The notes under the pieces were generated by a model. It was not told the origin of the DNA, did no database searches, and saw only the letters and a list, made by a program, of their open reading frames with translations. Positions 34,362 to 42,901 of a DNA stretch of 64,000 nt are shown in pieces (within the stretch, counting starts at the first letter, position 1; every line of letters begins with the position of its first letter). This DNA is from Leucobacter sp. UT-8R-CII-1-4 (GTDB taxonomy: Bacteria; Actinomycetota; Actinomycetes; Actinomycetales; Microbacteriaceae), in NCBI RefSeq assembly GCF_030010235.1, contig NZ_JASCRS010000004.1, positions 248,001-312,000 on the forward strand, read 5' to 3'. Made by a program: the position numbers and the translations under genes.

Positions 34362-35371
34362 GGCATGTCCTTGCTTGGCGATGGTTGTGCGGGAGTGAGC
34401 GCGGACCATACCTGCGCCAGTGTGGCGGGGTCGCTGAGTATGCTCAAATGGGTGCCCGAGATGCGGTGCACCTGCTCCGGGACTGCGAGTCCACTGGACC
34501 ACCGCGCGGCCTGTTCGGCGTTCTCATCGGACACGAGGACTCTTGCGTATGGCGGGAGCGGTGCGGGCCTGTGACGGTTTTGGATGCGGATGCCCTGTTC
34601 CCAGAAGGTTGCCTGCTGGACCGGGGGTGAGTAGCGCACAACTCCGGCAGTGGCGACGCGGAGGTGGGTGCGCAGTCGCTGGCTCAGCGGTGGTGGTGAA
34701 GCAGTGTTGCTTGCTTGGCGGTAGTCAGCCACGGAGGCGGAGTCGATGCTTTTCAGCACAGTATCGAGGAGCAGCAGTCGCTCGACCGTTCGCCCTTGCT
34801 CAGTGAGGAGCTGTGCGACGTCCGTGGCGATGTGACCGCCGAATGAGTGCCCGAGAAGCGTGTACGGGCCTTGGGGCTGTTCGCGTAGCAGGGACTTGAA
34901 GTGACGACGTGCGTGCGAGTGAACAGTCCAGGAGGGAACCGCTCTCGACTCGAGACCGTGCGCTTGGTAGGCGATGACGGCGCAGCCAGGGTCAGCCATG
35001 GATGCGAGGCCGAGGAAGCTGACGCTCCCGGCTCCCGCACCTGCGAAGCAGTGCACCGTGGAGGTCACCGTTCCGGGGTTCGTCAATCTCCGATGCGCGG
35101 GCGTGTGACGGGTGAAACGGGTTCTCTGAGTGGTTTCGATGCGTGCGGCGATCTCGGCGAGTGTCGGCCGGCCGACGAGTACCTCCGCCCCGAGATCGAC
35201 CGCCAGACGGCGTCGAAGAAGTACCAGCACCTTCTCCGCAGCGAGCGAAGTTCCACCGAGCTCCGCAAAGCGATCATGTCTGCTGATCGGTTCAATTCCC
35301 AGCACCGTGCCCCACGCGTCGGCGAGTACTTCTTCAAGCGGCGTGGCCGCGGGAACGACTTCCTCTGTCAC
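34358..35371 (-). CDS. Acyl-carrier domain fused to a thioesterase
   Basis: A 337-residue, two-domain protein. Residues 10-85 are a phosphopantetheine carrier with the attachment Ser in 'FAELGGTSLAAEKVL'. Residues 105-330 are an alpha/beta-hydrolase thioesterase with the nucleophile motif 'LLGHSFGGHIA', an Asp region and a late His ('GTHLSILSDP'). This is the end module of a nonribosomal peptide or polyketide line without its condensation or synthase domains. It overlaps the KAS III gene (ATGA) and the ligase, implying that the three enzymes build and release one acyl product. Confidence 0.85.
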   Translation of the reverse strand: MTEEVVPAATPLEEVLADAWGTVLGIEPISRHDRFAELGGTSLAAEKVLVLLRRRLAVDLGAEVLVGRPTLAEIAARIETTQRTRFTRHTPAHRRLTNPGTVTSTVHCFAGAGAGSVSFLGLASMADPGCAVIAYQAHGLESRAVPSWTVHSHARRHFKSLLREQPQGPYTLLGHSFGGHIATDVAQLLTEQGRTVERLLLLDTVLKSIDSASVADYRQASNTASPPPLSQRLRTHLRVATAGVVRYSPPVQQATFWEQGIRIQNRHRPAPLPPYARVLVSDENAEQAARWSSGLAVPEQVHRISGTHLSILSDPATLAQVWSALTPAQPSPSKDMP

Positions 35372-36336
35372 GACCGGTCTCCTCTGTTAAGGATCACTAC
35401 TTGTCCGGAGTAGGAAAACCCGCCACCGAACCCGAGCAACAGGACCGGTCCGTCCTCAATCGCTCCTCGTTCGATCATGCGCGATAACGCGACAGGAATC
35501 GTCGCTGCAGATGAGTTCCCCAACTCGGTGACCTCTTGCGCAGTCAGTTCAAGAGGAATCGAGAGCTGGCTTGCGAGAGCAGTGATGATGCGCAAGTTCG
35601 CCTGGTGTGGAATGAATCCGGCAAGGTCTGCGGCCGTGATGCCGGCCTGTTTGAGTGCGTCGCGAGCGACATGCTGGGCGCGGGTGATGGCCCAGCGAAA
35701 CACTGTTTGTCCTTGCTGTCGGAAGAGGTGATCCGGTGCAGCGATCGTGATGGCCTGCGCAAGATCTGGGTCTGACCCCCACGCCACCGGGCCAACACCG
35801 GGACGCTCAGAGGCAGAGAGCACCACGGCCCCGGCACCGTCAGCCATCAGGATCGCAGTGCTGCGGTCCTGCCAGTCGAGAACCTCGCTCATTGCATCCG
35901 CACCGACGACCAGTGCGTGGTCGGCCGCGCCGCATCTGATTGCATGGTCGGCGATTGCGAGCGCCTGCGAGAACCCGGCACATGCCGCGTTCACGTCGAA
36001 CACCGCAGGGTCCGTGGCGCCAAGCCGCGCCCCCAGTTGTGCAGCGAACGACGGGCAGCGGTCCAGAGCGGTCATTGTCGCGACCACAACCAAGTTCACA
36101 TCGGAGACGGGGATGCCAGCATCTTCGAGTGCACGTTCAGCAGCACGGGTTGCGAGATCGAGCAGCGATTCGTCTGCGAGGACGCGGCGCTCGCGTATCC
36201 CTGTTCGCGTTACGATCCAGGAGTCATCGGTGTCGAGGAATGCCTCCAGCTCAGAGTTTGGAATCCGGCGGGATGGCAGCGCATGACCAGTCCCGCAAAT
36301 GGCGGATCCTGGGCGCGCGAGGGGAACAGACAACAC
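35368..36336 (-). CDS. Beta-ketoacyl-ACP synthase III-like enzyme
   Basis: GTG 36336 starts a 322-residue FabH-type ketosynthase. The catalytic triad is visible: Cys in 'NAACAGFSQALAIA', His in 'FIPHQANLRI' and Asn in 'ELGNSSAATIPVAL'. Such enzymes start chains by condensing an acyl-CoA with malonyl-ACP, or transfer acyl groups in secondary metabolism. It is not in a fatty-acid synthesis cluster but heads an operon with a carrier-thioesterase and a ligase, so a specialised role is likely. The -10-like TAGAGT ends six bases before the GTG, suggesting leaderless translation. Confidence 0.85.
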   Translation of the reverse strand: MLSVPLARPGSAICGTGHALPSRRIPNSELEAFLDTDDSWIVTRTGIRERRVLADESLLDLATRAAERALEDAGIPVSDVNLVVVATMTALDRCPSFAAQLGARLGATDPAVFDVNAACAGFSQALAIADHAIRCGAADHALVVGADAMSEVLDWQDRSTAILMADGAGAVVLSASERPGVGPVAWGSDPDLAQAITIAAPDHLFRQQGQTVFRWAITRAQHVARDALKQAGITAADLAGFIPHQANLRIITALASQLSIPLELTAQEVTELGNSSAATIPVALSRMIERGAIEDGPVLLLGFGGGFSYSGQVVILNRGDRS

Positions 36337-36342
36337 AGAATA

Positions 36343-36361
36343 ACTCTACAACAGGTAGTAT
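36343..36361. promoter_or_regulatory. Shared operator between KAS III and flippase promoters
   Basis: CTACAACAGGTAG (36346-36358) is the copC dyad with one change. On the minus strand it runs into TAGAGT for the KAS III gene (CTACCTGTTGTAGAGT). On the plus strand TAGTAT (36356-36361) can serve the flippase, whose GTG is eight bases further. One repressor site could therefore control both divergent units. Confidence 0.65.
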
Positions 36362-36369
36362 CTACGAGT

Positions 36370-37653
36370 GTGTCCCGATCCTTCCCCCGCATCCTCGGTC
36401 GAAGCGGGACGGGTGACTCCCGCCGGGTAGCGTCAGATTCGATCTTCCTCGTGGGAGGGAGTGCGGGAACCGCGGTTCTGGGGCTCGTCTTCTGGATTGC
36501 AGCCACAACGCTCTACCCGGTTGCAGATGTGGGCCGGGCAACGACAGCAGTCAATACGGGAACCGTGCTCGCATCGATCGCGAACCTCAGCATGGGGCCG
36601 CTCCTAGAAAGATTCCTGCCAGCTTCTGGGAGATTGCGCGGACGCGCGGTCGCTTTCGCGTTGACCGGTTCAGCAATATTTGCGCTCTTGCTCGGCGGAG
36701 GCTATGCGTGGTGGATGCCGGGCACGGCGCTGTTTGCATCGGCCTGGGAGCGAGTGGGCTTCGCGCTGGCCGTCGTGGTGTTGGCTGCCTTCGCGCTCCT
36801 GGATTCCGTGTTGATCGGCATGCATCGCGCCCGGTGGGTGGCACTGAAGAACGTGGGGCACGCGGTCGCCAAGCTCGGCGCGATCGTGCTGCTTGCCGGC
36901 GTGGGTGGGGGGATGTCGCTGGTCGGATCGTGGATCGTGACCGCGGTCGCCGCGGTGGGAGTGGTGGAGGCAGGGTTGTGGCTTACGCGTTCCCGCTGGA
37001 ACGGCAGGAATACTGATCCTGCGCTTCCTCGGCGGCGCGAGCTCGCTCAGTTTGGTGTGGTGTCCTTGGGGTGGATGCTCGCGCAGGCGCTTCCCGGTAT
37101 CGCGATCCCCACTATCGTCATCACAGCCGCTGGCGTTGACGACGCAGCCTATTACAACATTGCATGGACCATTGTCGCGGCTTCGCTCATGATGACGAGC
37201 CTGGTCACCGGGCCTTTTGTTGCTGCGGCATCGAAGCCCGGTGCGAATGTGGGGGCGCTTGTGCGCTCCTTCGCGCTGGTGTTGTGTGGAGTCAGCGTGG
37301 TTCGGGGAATCGGTGTCGGAGTGGTCGGCCCGATTGCGCTGCACTTGTACGGCAGTGAATATGCCGAGCACGGCAGCGAACTGCTGATATTGATGGGGAT
37401 TGCACACGCAGTGTCGGGGGTCGCGATGCTTTACGGTGCGCTTGCCCGTGTCGCCCGACGCATCGCATATCCGATGATCGTTCAGCTTGTGGCATCGCTC
37501 GTTGTCGTCGCACTGGTTGCACTGTGGATCAAACAGCTCGGTATCGTCGCGGTCGGGTGGGCGTTTCTCACACATGACATCCTGATCCTCATCGCCGCCA
37601 TTCCACCGCTGTGGATCTTGCTGCGTCGCCTGCGCACGGATGGAGCTCTGTGA
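36370..37653 (+). CDS. Polysaccharide-flippase family membrane protein
   Basis: GTG 36370 begins a 427-residue protein of about 12 membrane helices of the MATE/Wzx (MurJ-like) superfamily: 'LVGGSAGTAVLGLVFWIAATTLYPVADVGRATTAVN' at the start (outline), and repeated Gly/Ala/Val-rich spans through the end. Proteins of this family move lipid-linked sugars across the membrane. The next gene, a glycosyltransferase, starts inside its stop codon (TGATG). Upstream frame can be read far back through the KAS III gene, but that is the antisense of a real gene. It probably exports the product made by the surrounding enzymes. Confidence 0.8.
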   Translation: MSRSFPRILGRSGTGDSRRVASDSIFLVGGSAGTAVLGLVFWIAATTLYPVADVGRATTAVNTGTVLASIANLSMGPLLERFLPASGRLRGRAVAFALTGSAIFALLLGGGYAWWMPGTALFASAWERVGFALAVVVLAAFALLDSVLIGMHRARWVALKNVGHAVAKLGAIVLLAGVGGGMSLVGSWIVTAVAAVGVVEAGLWLTRSRWNGRNTDPALPRRRELAQFGVVSLGWMLAQALPGIAIPTIVITAAGVDDAAYYNIAWTIVAASLMMTSLVTGPFVAAASKPGANVGALVRSFALVLCGVSVVRGIGVGVVGPIALHLYGSEYAEHGSELLILMGIAHAVSGVAMLYGALARVARRIAYPMIVQLVASLVVVALVALWIKQLGIVAVGWAFLTHDILILIAAIPPLWILLRRLRTDGAL

Positions 37654-38825
37654 TGGCGAGGCGTGTGACTGTCTGGCGGTTGGATTCCCTTCCGGGGTCT
37701 GAAACGTTCATCCGCAACCAGCTTGATGCGATGACTAGGTGGCAGCCCACGCTGCTTGGCTCCCTTCGAGTTTGCTCTCCGCTGTCTCGAGAGGAGGAGC
37801 CGGTGGTGTTCACGCGTTCACTCCGGGATCGCGCAGCGCTCTTCTGGGTGTCAGCCACGGGTCGCTCAATGCGTATTCGAGAGGCCCTCAGGCAGACTCG
37901 GCCAGACCTCGTCCATGCGCACTTCGCGAAGGACGCGTGGATGATCCTCCGCGCATGCCGGGCGTTGCAGATTCCGCTTGTCGTCACCGTCCATGGATAC
38001 GATGTCACGGCGCTCCCGCGCGTTCGTGGTGTCCGGGGCTGCATCAATCGCTGTCGAATCCGGAAGGTGCTCCGCAGCGCCGATGCTGTGGTTGCCGTTT
38101 CCGAGTTCATCCGTGACGAGGCTCTCAGGTGGGGTGCTCCACAGGGACGAGTACGTGTGCTCCCGATCGGCGTTCCAGTCACTGAGCCCGCCATTGCTGT
38201 CTCTCGCCCGGTCGATGTGGTGTTCCTGGGCCGATTGGTTCCGAAGAAGGGTGTGAGAGATGCGTTGCAGGCGATCGCCGCTCAACCCGATGCGCACGCC
38301 CTTACCTGTGAAGTGATCGGAGACGGACCACTCCGCGCTGATGCTGAAGCGCTTGCGAAGCAACTTGACCTCCGGGTGACCTTCACCGGTTCGCTGCCAC
38401 CGACGCGAGTGGCGCAACATCTTGCGCGAGCACGCATCTTATTAGCCCCCTCTCAGTACGCCGCCGACGGTGACGCTGAGGGTTTCGGCATGGTCTTCCT
38501 CGAGGCCGCCCTCGCGGGTGTCCCTGCTGTCGCTTACCGTCACGGGGGGGTGCCGGAGGCGGTCGTCGATGGAAAGACAGGGCTCCTGGTGCGGGAAGGC
38601 GACACAGCCGAGCTTGCTTCCTCGCTACGTGAACTCCTCGCTGATGAAGACCTGCGGGCCTCGATGGGCGAGGCTGCAAGGCAGCGAGTGCGAGAACAGT
38701 TCGATGTCGCTCTGCGTACACCCCCTCTCGAACGGCTATTCGATGAGGTGACAGCGGCCGCAATAGCGAAAGACTCTGGTGCGCGGAGCCAGCGACCGCC
38801 GACGCAGAACGAAGGCGAATCGTGA
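37653..38825 (+). CDS. GT4-family glycosyltransferase
   Basis: A 390-residue GT-B glycosyltransferase. The N-terminal domain has 'RLDSLPGSETFIRNQLDAM' and 'DLVHAHFAKDAW...VVTVHGYDV'. The C-terminal nucleotide-sugar domain has 'VVFLGRLVPKKGVRDAL' and the ExxE-type block 'EGFGMVFLEAALAGVPAVA'. It transfers a sugar from a nucleotide donor to a growing glycan or lipid. It overlaps the flippase by one base and the galE remnant by four, so the three are one unit. The acceptor is unknown. Confidence 0.87.
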   Translation: MARRVTVWRLDSLPGSETFIRNQLDAMTRWQPTLLGSLRVCSPLSREEEPVVFTRSLRDRAALFWVSATGRSMRIREALRQTRPDLVHAHFAKDAWMILRACRALQIPLVVTVHGYDVTALPRVRGVRGCINRCRIRKVLRSADAVVAVSEFIRDEALRWGAPQGRVRVLPIGVPVTEPAIAVSRPVDVVFLGRLVPKKGVRDALQAIAAQPDAHALTCEVIGDGPLRADAEALAKQLDLRVTFTGSLPPTRVAQHLARARILLAPSQYAADGDAEGFGMVFLEAALAGVPAVAYRHGGVPEAVVDGKTGLLVREGDTAELASSLRELLADEDLRASMGEAARQRVREQFDVALRTPPLERLFDEVTAAAIAKDSGARSQRPPTQNEGES

Positions 38826-39187
38826 AGGTGCTCATCACTGGCGGCGCGGGATACATCGGAACCCACACTGCGCTGGTGCTTCTGCAGAACGGCATGGATG
38901 TCGTTGTTGTTGATGATCTATCCGAAGGGAGCGCTGAAGGCATTCGGCGGGTGCAGGATCTCGCAGCGCGGCAGGTGCGGCTCGTCGTCACGGATCTCAC
39001 CGATGCGGTCGCTACCGAACTGGCGCTCAGCGGCGTGGACTTCGACGCGGTCATTCATCTCGCTGGCGTGAAAGCAGTTGGTGATTCTGTGCTTCACCCC
39101 GTCCGATACTTTCGGCAGAATCTCGATTCACTGTTAAGACCGACCGGGCACAGGCCTCATCGTGGCCATGGCTCAGGCCAGGTGTGA
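38822..39187 (+). pseudogene. galE: UDP-glucose 4-epimerase, truncated after about 100 residues
   Basis: GTG 38822 opens a GalE-type Rossmann domain 'KVLITGGAGYIGTHTALVLLQNGMDVVVVDDL' (outline), with 'VIHLAGVKAVGDSV' and 'YFRQNLDSLL'. Then similarity ends abruptly near 39132 and an unrelated tail runs to the stop at 39187. The catalytic Ser/Tyr-x3-Lys and the substrate domain are missing, compared with about 330 residues normally. A one-base shift does not rescue it, so this is a deletion junction rather than a point frameshift. The remnant is probably inactive. Confidence 0.75.
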
Positions 39188-39329
39188 CTACGTTTACCTC
39201 TCCACGGGGTGACACATTCTGTGTTGCATCGCGTCCTCACCGTTGAAAGCGCTGAGCGGGTATTCCTGGTTCGACTCCTGGGCGACGTGCCGGAGGAGAT
39301 GGGCCGTCCCGTCATCACCGGCTACCGGG

Positions 39330-40316
39330 TCAGTTGCATCCAGTGAGGGCGGCGATGGCATAAGCTACGTGCACGCTGGCAGCGAGGAAGGTGAGCGCGG
39401 TCAGACAGCCGGCACTGACGGTGGTGGAGATCACGCCGGCCATGCCGGTACCGGGTTGGACGAGGTGCCGGATGCGGTCGGGGCCGAGTGCATGCAGTGC
39501 GCCGTCGAGCGCCGCGCCGTCGTGGTGGTGAGGATGCCCGGCGCGTCCGAGCGTGAGCAGCGCACTGGCGAGCGCGGGTGTTCCGACGTGTCGTCGTGCG
39601 GTGTCGTCGGCGGCGATCTCGAGGTAATGGCCGAGCGCATCTTCGGCGGCGGCGATCAGTGGGATCCAGCGCAGTCGGCGGGTCAGGCTGGCCAGGATGT
39701 CGGTGAGGAGGTGATGATGCTGGCGCAGGTGGGCGTGCTCGTGGGCGAGGACTGCGGCGAGTTCGTCCGGTGCGAGCAGGTCGATCGCGCCGGTGGAGAT
39801 TACGATGCCGCCGTGCCGTTCGGGCAAGGTGAGCGCAAACGGGTGCGGGTCGTCGGCGACGAGCACTGAGTAGCCGTGGAGCGAGCGGGGTTCGCTGTGG
39901 GCATGGAGCCTGCGTGCGGTGCGGAGGGTGCGTCGCCGTCGCCGCTGTGTTTCGAGGATGATCGAAATGGCGTGGAATGCCGCGCCGACGGTGGGGAGCG
40001 CTAGCAGCACGACGACGGGGACGACGGTTTCGATGCTCGGGCTGGATGTGAACGGGTTCGCAGCGGTCAGGCATTGCTGGCAGACTTCCGCGGCGCCTCC
40101 TGGCAGGACTGCGGGGCCGGAGATCACCCAGGCGAGCATCGGGCCGAGTGCGAGCAACGCCAACACCCAGGCGAGGATGCTGCCGGTGAGCAGAGCAATG
40201 GCGAGCCGTGGCAGGCGCATCAACGCAGGAGCGGCGTGCCGGAGTACCCAGGGGCCGGCGATCGCTGAGAGTCCCAGGCCGATGATGAGCGACACAGCCA
40301 GGGTCGGGGCGCTCAT
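39330..40316 (-). CDS. M56-family membrane metallopeptidase (second)
   Basis: ATG 40316 overlaps the stop of the second blaI (ATGA). The 328 residues have membrane spans at the N-terminus, around residue 95, and at the C-terminus ('TALTFLAASVHVAYAIAAL'). The zinc motif HEHAHLRQHHH and a following 'YLEIAADDTARRH' form the M56 site. A 'CQQCL' pair lies in the second loop. It probably controls its BlaI partner. It differs from the first M56 protein in keeping the C-terminal span. Confidence 0.83.
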   Translation of the reverse strand: MSAPTLAVSLIIGLGLSAIAGPWVLRHAAPALMRLPRLAIALLTGSILAWVLALLALGPMLAWVISGPAVLPGGAAEVCQQCLTAANPFTSSPSIETVVPVVVLLALPTVGAAFHAISIILETQRRRRRTLRTARRLHAHSEPRSLHGYSVLVADDPHPFALTLPERHGGIVISTGAIDLLAPDELAAVLAHEHAHLRQHHHLLTDILASLTRRLRWIPLIAAAEDALGHYLEIAADDTARRHVGTPALASALLTLGRAGHPHHHDGAALDGALHALGPDRIRHLVQPGTGMAGVISTTVSAGCLTALTFLAASVHVAYAIAALTGCN

Positions 40317-40696
40317 GCCTGAGGTCCGTCGTCGCGGCGCTGCAGGTAGTCGCGCAGCAGCGCAAGGTCGGTTTCTGGGATATTGTCCATGAAGCGCAGG
40401 ATCGATGCCGCGCGGTCCTTGCTGGTATCGAGCGCATGGTTCATCACCGACGCCACGTGCTCCTCCCGCGAGGCGCGGGCCTCGTATAGTGTCGAGTGGC
40501 CCTCCTTCCGGGAGGCCACCAGGTGCTTGCGGTCCAGGTTGGTCAGCACCGTGGCGATGGTCGTGTAGGCGGGGTCGCTGGGCAGATGATCGATGACGCC
40601 TCGGATCGTGCTGGGTCCGTGATCCCAGAGCGTATCCATCACCTGCGCCTCCAAGGCTCCCAGACGGGGCGGTTCGTCTCCCAGCGCAGTGTTCAT
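40313..40696 (-). CDS. blaI: BlaI-family repressor (second)
   Basis: A 127-residue winged-helix repressor with 'LGALEAQVMDTLWDHGPSTIRGVIDHL', 'AYTTIATVLTNLDRKHLVASRKEGHSTLYEA' and a helical tail. Its start overlaps the stop of the upstream membrane protein and its stop overlaps the M56 gene. It lies fourth in an operon headed by dsbA, whose promoter carries a 12-bp palindrome, the likely binding site. It is distant in sequence from the first BlaI, so the two may read different operators. Confidence 0.85.
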   Translation of the reverse strand: MNTALGDEPPRLGALEAQVMDTLWDHGPSTIRGVIDHLPSDPAYTTIATVLTNLDRKHLVASRKEGHSTLYEARASREEHVASVMNHALDTSKDRAASILRFMDNIPETDLALLRDYLQRRDDGPQA

Positions 40697-41238
40697 CGGG
40701 CCATCTCCTTCTCACGGGTGGTGGGAAGGGGGCAGGAGACCTGCCCCCGCAGCCTCCACACCAGTGCGACGGTGGTCAGCACGAGCGCCCCAATGGCCAG
40801 GAAGGGTTGCACGGGGGCGAACCAGGTGATCGCGCCGGAGTATCCCAGCGCCAGCAGAGCGAGCTTGTTGCACACCGGGCACCCGACCGCGAACCATGCA
40901 AGCAGGCCGCCGGCGACACCGAACCGGCCTGTCCGTCGGTCCGCCGCATCACTGCGACCGTCAATTGATTCGTCCGCCCCTGCCTCGATGCCCCACCCCC
41001 GCACATAGGTGGCTGCGAGCATCCCTGAGAACAGGGAGGTGAGGATCCAGACCGGGTAGTTCCACCACACCGGTGGGATGTCCCTGGCGAAGAACGAATT
41101 CGGGATCAGCACGGTCACCACCCCCAGCAATAGTCCGAAACCCACCGCGACAAAGGTGGCGACGAGCACCTGCCTGGCCCTCCAGCTACGTAGCCCTTGC
41201 ACCGCCAGCTCAATGGAATTCGTGGTGATGCCGGTCAT
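40693..41238 (-). CDS. Membrane protein with a CPVC motif
   Basis: A 181-residue protein with five hydrophobic segments ('VLVATFVAVGFGLLLGVVTVLI', 'WWNYPVWILTSLFSGMLAATYV', 'GRFGVAGGLLAWFAVGCPVCNKLALLALG', 'FLAIGALVLTTVALVW'). A 'GCPVCNK' Cys pair sits at the edge of a span. Proteins of this type often accompany CcdA and thioredoxin-like genes in actinobacteria. The Cys pair suggests a role in passing electrons or in thiol chemistry at the membrane. It overlaps the genes on both sides. Confidence 0.65.
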   Translation of the reverse strand: MTGITTNSIELAVQGLRSWRARQVLVATFVAVGFGLLLGVVTVLIPNSFFARDIPPVWWNYPVWILTSLFSGMLAATYVRGWGIEAGADESIDGRSDAADRRTGRFGVAGGLLAWFAVGCPVCNKLALLALGYSGAITWFAPVQPFLAIGALVLTTVALVWRLRGQVSCPLPTTREKEMAR

Positions 41239-42104
41239 CTTTCGTTCTCTTCCTGTGGTGTTTTGTAGGCGGCGGCTCCGGCGGAGAACGTGCTCGTGCG
41301 GGAACGTTTCCGCAGGGCTCTGGCGGTGAGCCAGCCGGTGCCTGCGGCAGCCAGGACGATGCCGACGATGAGAAGGTCAGGAACGTGGCCGGCTTTCTGG
41401 AGGACGGTACCTTCGAGAGCGGCTTGGTCGGATGCACCGAGGATGCCGCTGAGTGTCGTGGTGCCGCCGGTCGCCAAGAGAAGGATGCCGACGGTGATGG
41501 TGAGCGCACCGCCGATGATCCCGGTCCATGTGTTGCGCCAGCGACCGATCTTGACCTCGCGCGGGCGGATGAGGCGTTTCACGAATGGGAGCCGCCCCCA
41601 CAGCAAGGACAGCAGCAGCAAGGGCAGCGCCATCCCGGCGGCGAAGACAAGGATGATGAACCCGCCGGTGAGGGCGTTGCCGGAGACGGCGGCGACGGTC
41701 AGCACCGCACCCAATAGTGGGCCGGCGCAAACACCGGCGAGTCCGTAGACGGTGCCGAGCGCATACACCGCCGCGCCGGAGGTGCCCTCGGATGCCGCAC
41801 CACGGGTGAGGAGGGGAACGGGGACGTTCAGCAACATGACCACGCCAAGGGTGATCACGATGATCGAGGCGATGGTGACGAAGGTGAAGCGGTGCTCGTT
41901 CACAAAGGCTCCGAGAGTGCCGGCGAGTACCCCGAGCGGGACAAGTGTGGTAATCAGTCCAAGGTAGAACACGCCGGTGCGGGTCAGCAGTGTTTTCGTG
42001 CTGGCGAAGGCATAGGAGAAGAACGCGGGCAGAAGCATCGCCGAGCATGGGCTCAGTAGGGTGAGAATGCCGCCGAGAAACGCCCCGAGCAGACCGATGT
42101 CCAT
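41235..42104 (-). CDS. CcdA-like thiol-disulfide membrane protein
   Basis: A 289-residue protein with about six to seven spans, starting 'LLGAFLGGILTLLSPCSAMLLPAFFSYAFA', the CcdA/DsbD-core signature with the first redox Cys. A second Cys is in 'YGLAGVCAGPLLGAVLTVAAV'. CcdA carries reducing equivalents from cytoplasmic thioredoxin to extracytoplasmic thiol proteins. It starts seven bases after dsbA and overlaps the next gene, consistent with one disulfide-handling operon. Confidence 0.88.
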   Translation of the reverse strand: MDIGLLGAFLGGILTLLSPCSAMLLPAFFSYAFASTKTLLTRTGVFYLGLITTLVPLGVLAGTLGAFVNEHRFTFVTIASIIVITLGVVMLLNVPVPLLTRGAASEGTSGAAVYALGTVYGLAGVCAGPLLGAVLTVAAVSGNALTGGFIILVFAAGMALPLLLLSLLWGRLPFVKRLIRPREVKIGRWRNTWTGIIGGALTITVGILLLATGGTTTLSGILGASDQAALEGTVLQKAGHVPDLLIVGIVLAAAGTGWLTARALRKRSRTSTFSAGAAAYKTPQEENER

Positions 42105-42111
42105 CGGACCC

Positions 42112-42858
42112 TCACTCTGTCCCTGTTAGCGCTTGGTCGAGGAACTCCCGGAACACGTCCACCGGCTGCGCCCCGGATAATGCCGTGTTGCCTGCAACGA
42201 AGAACGGCACCGCAGTGACCCCGAGCTGCTGCGCCTGCTGCGTACTGGCATGCACGTCCTGCAGCAACTGTGCATCATCGAGATCGGCGACGAACTGCTC
42301 CATATCGGGCACTCCTGCTTGTTCGGCGAAATCGATGAGCATGTCGCGGGGCATATCCGGGTGCCCGCTCTCCGGGGCGGCGGCGTAGACGGTCGTCAGG
42401 TACTCCACGTACATGTCCTGCTTCCCCGCAGCGCGTGCCGCGATGGCGGCGTTCTCGGAGTGCTCGCCATAGAACACCACGTCATGGAACTCAACCCGTA
42501 CTTGACCGGTGTCGACGTACTCCTCGATCAGGATCGGCAGCGTGTCACGGCTGTAGAGCGCACAGAACGGACAGCGCATGTCAACCCACTCCGTCAGAAC
42601 TACGGGCGCATTCACATCGCCAATCGCCATCGGATCGTCGGGATCACGACGCACGAACTCCATATCCCCGCCGCCGCCCGTGGACTGTTCGGCCGCAGAG
42701 CCGGAGGACTCACCCGGTGCGGCCGTCGTCGGAGTCTGCCCGGGAAAGAGTTGGGCAGCGACGACGACCGCGAGGAACACCGAAACTGCTCCCAACACGA
42801 TGTTCAACCGCCGGGACCACCGGCACTTGGACCCCAGATCCTGCGTCTTCTGCCTCAT
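42112..42858 (-). CDS. Membrane-anchored DsbA-like thiol oxidoreductase
   Basis: A 248-residue protein with an N-terminal anchor 'IVLGAVSVFLAVVVAAQLF', a Ser/Gly-rich linker, and a thioredoxin-fold domain with active site 'VDMRCPFCALYSR' and the cis-Pro loop 'LGVTAVPFFVAG'. It forms or isomerises disulfides outside the membrane, most likely together with the CcdA encoded next. It is the first gene of a five-gene operon that ends in a BlaI/M56 pair. Confidence 0.88.
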   Translation of the reverse strand: MRQKTQDLGSKCRWSRRLNIVLGAVSVFLAVVVAAQLFPGQTPTTAAPGESSGSAAEQSTGGGGDMEFVRRDPDDPMAIGDVNAPVVLTEWVDMRCPFCALYSRDTLPILIEEYVDTGQVRVEFHDVVFYGEHSENAAIAARAAGKQDMYVEYLTTVYAAAPESGHPDMPRDMLIDFAEQAGVPDMEQFVADLDDAQLLQDVHASTQQAQQLGVTAVPFFVAGNTALSGAQPVDVFREFLDQALTGTE

Positions 42859-42901
42859 GTGCGATTCCGTCTCCTTGGCTCGTCGCTATCTACTATCCCA
42901 C

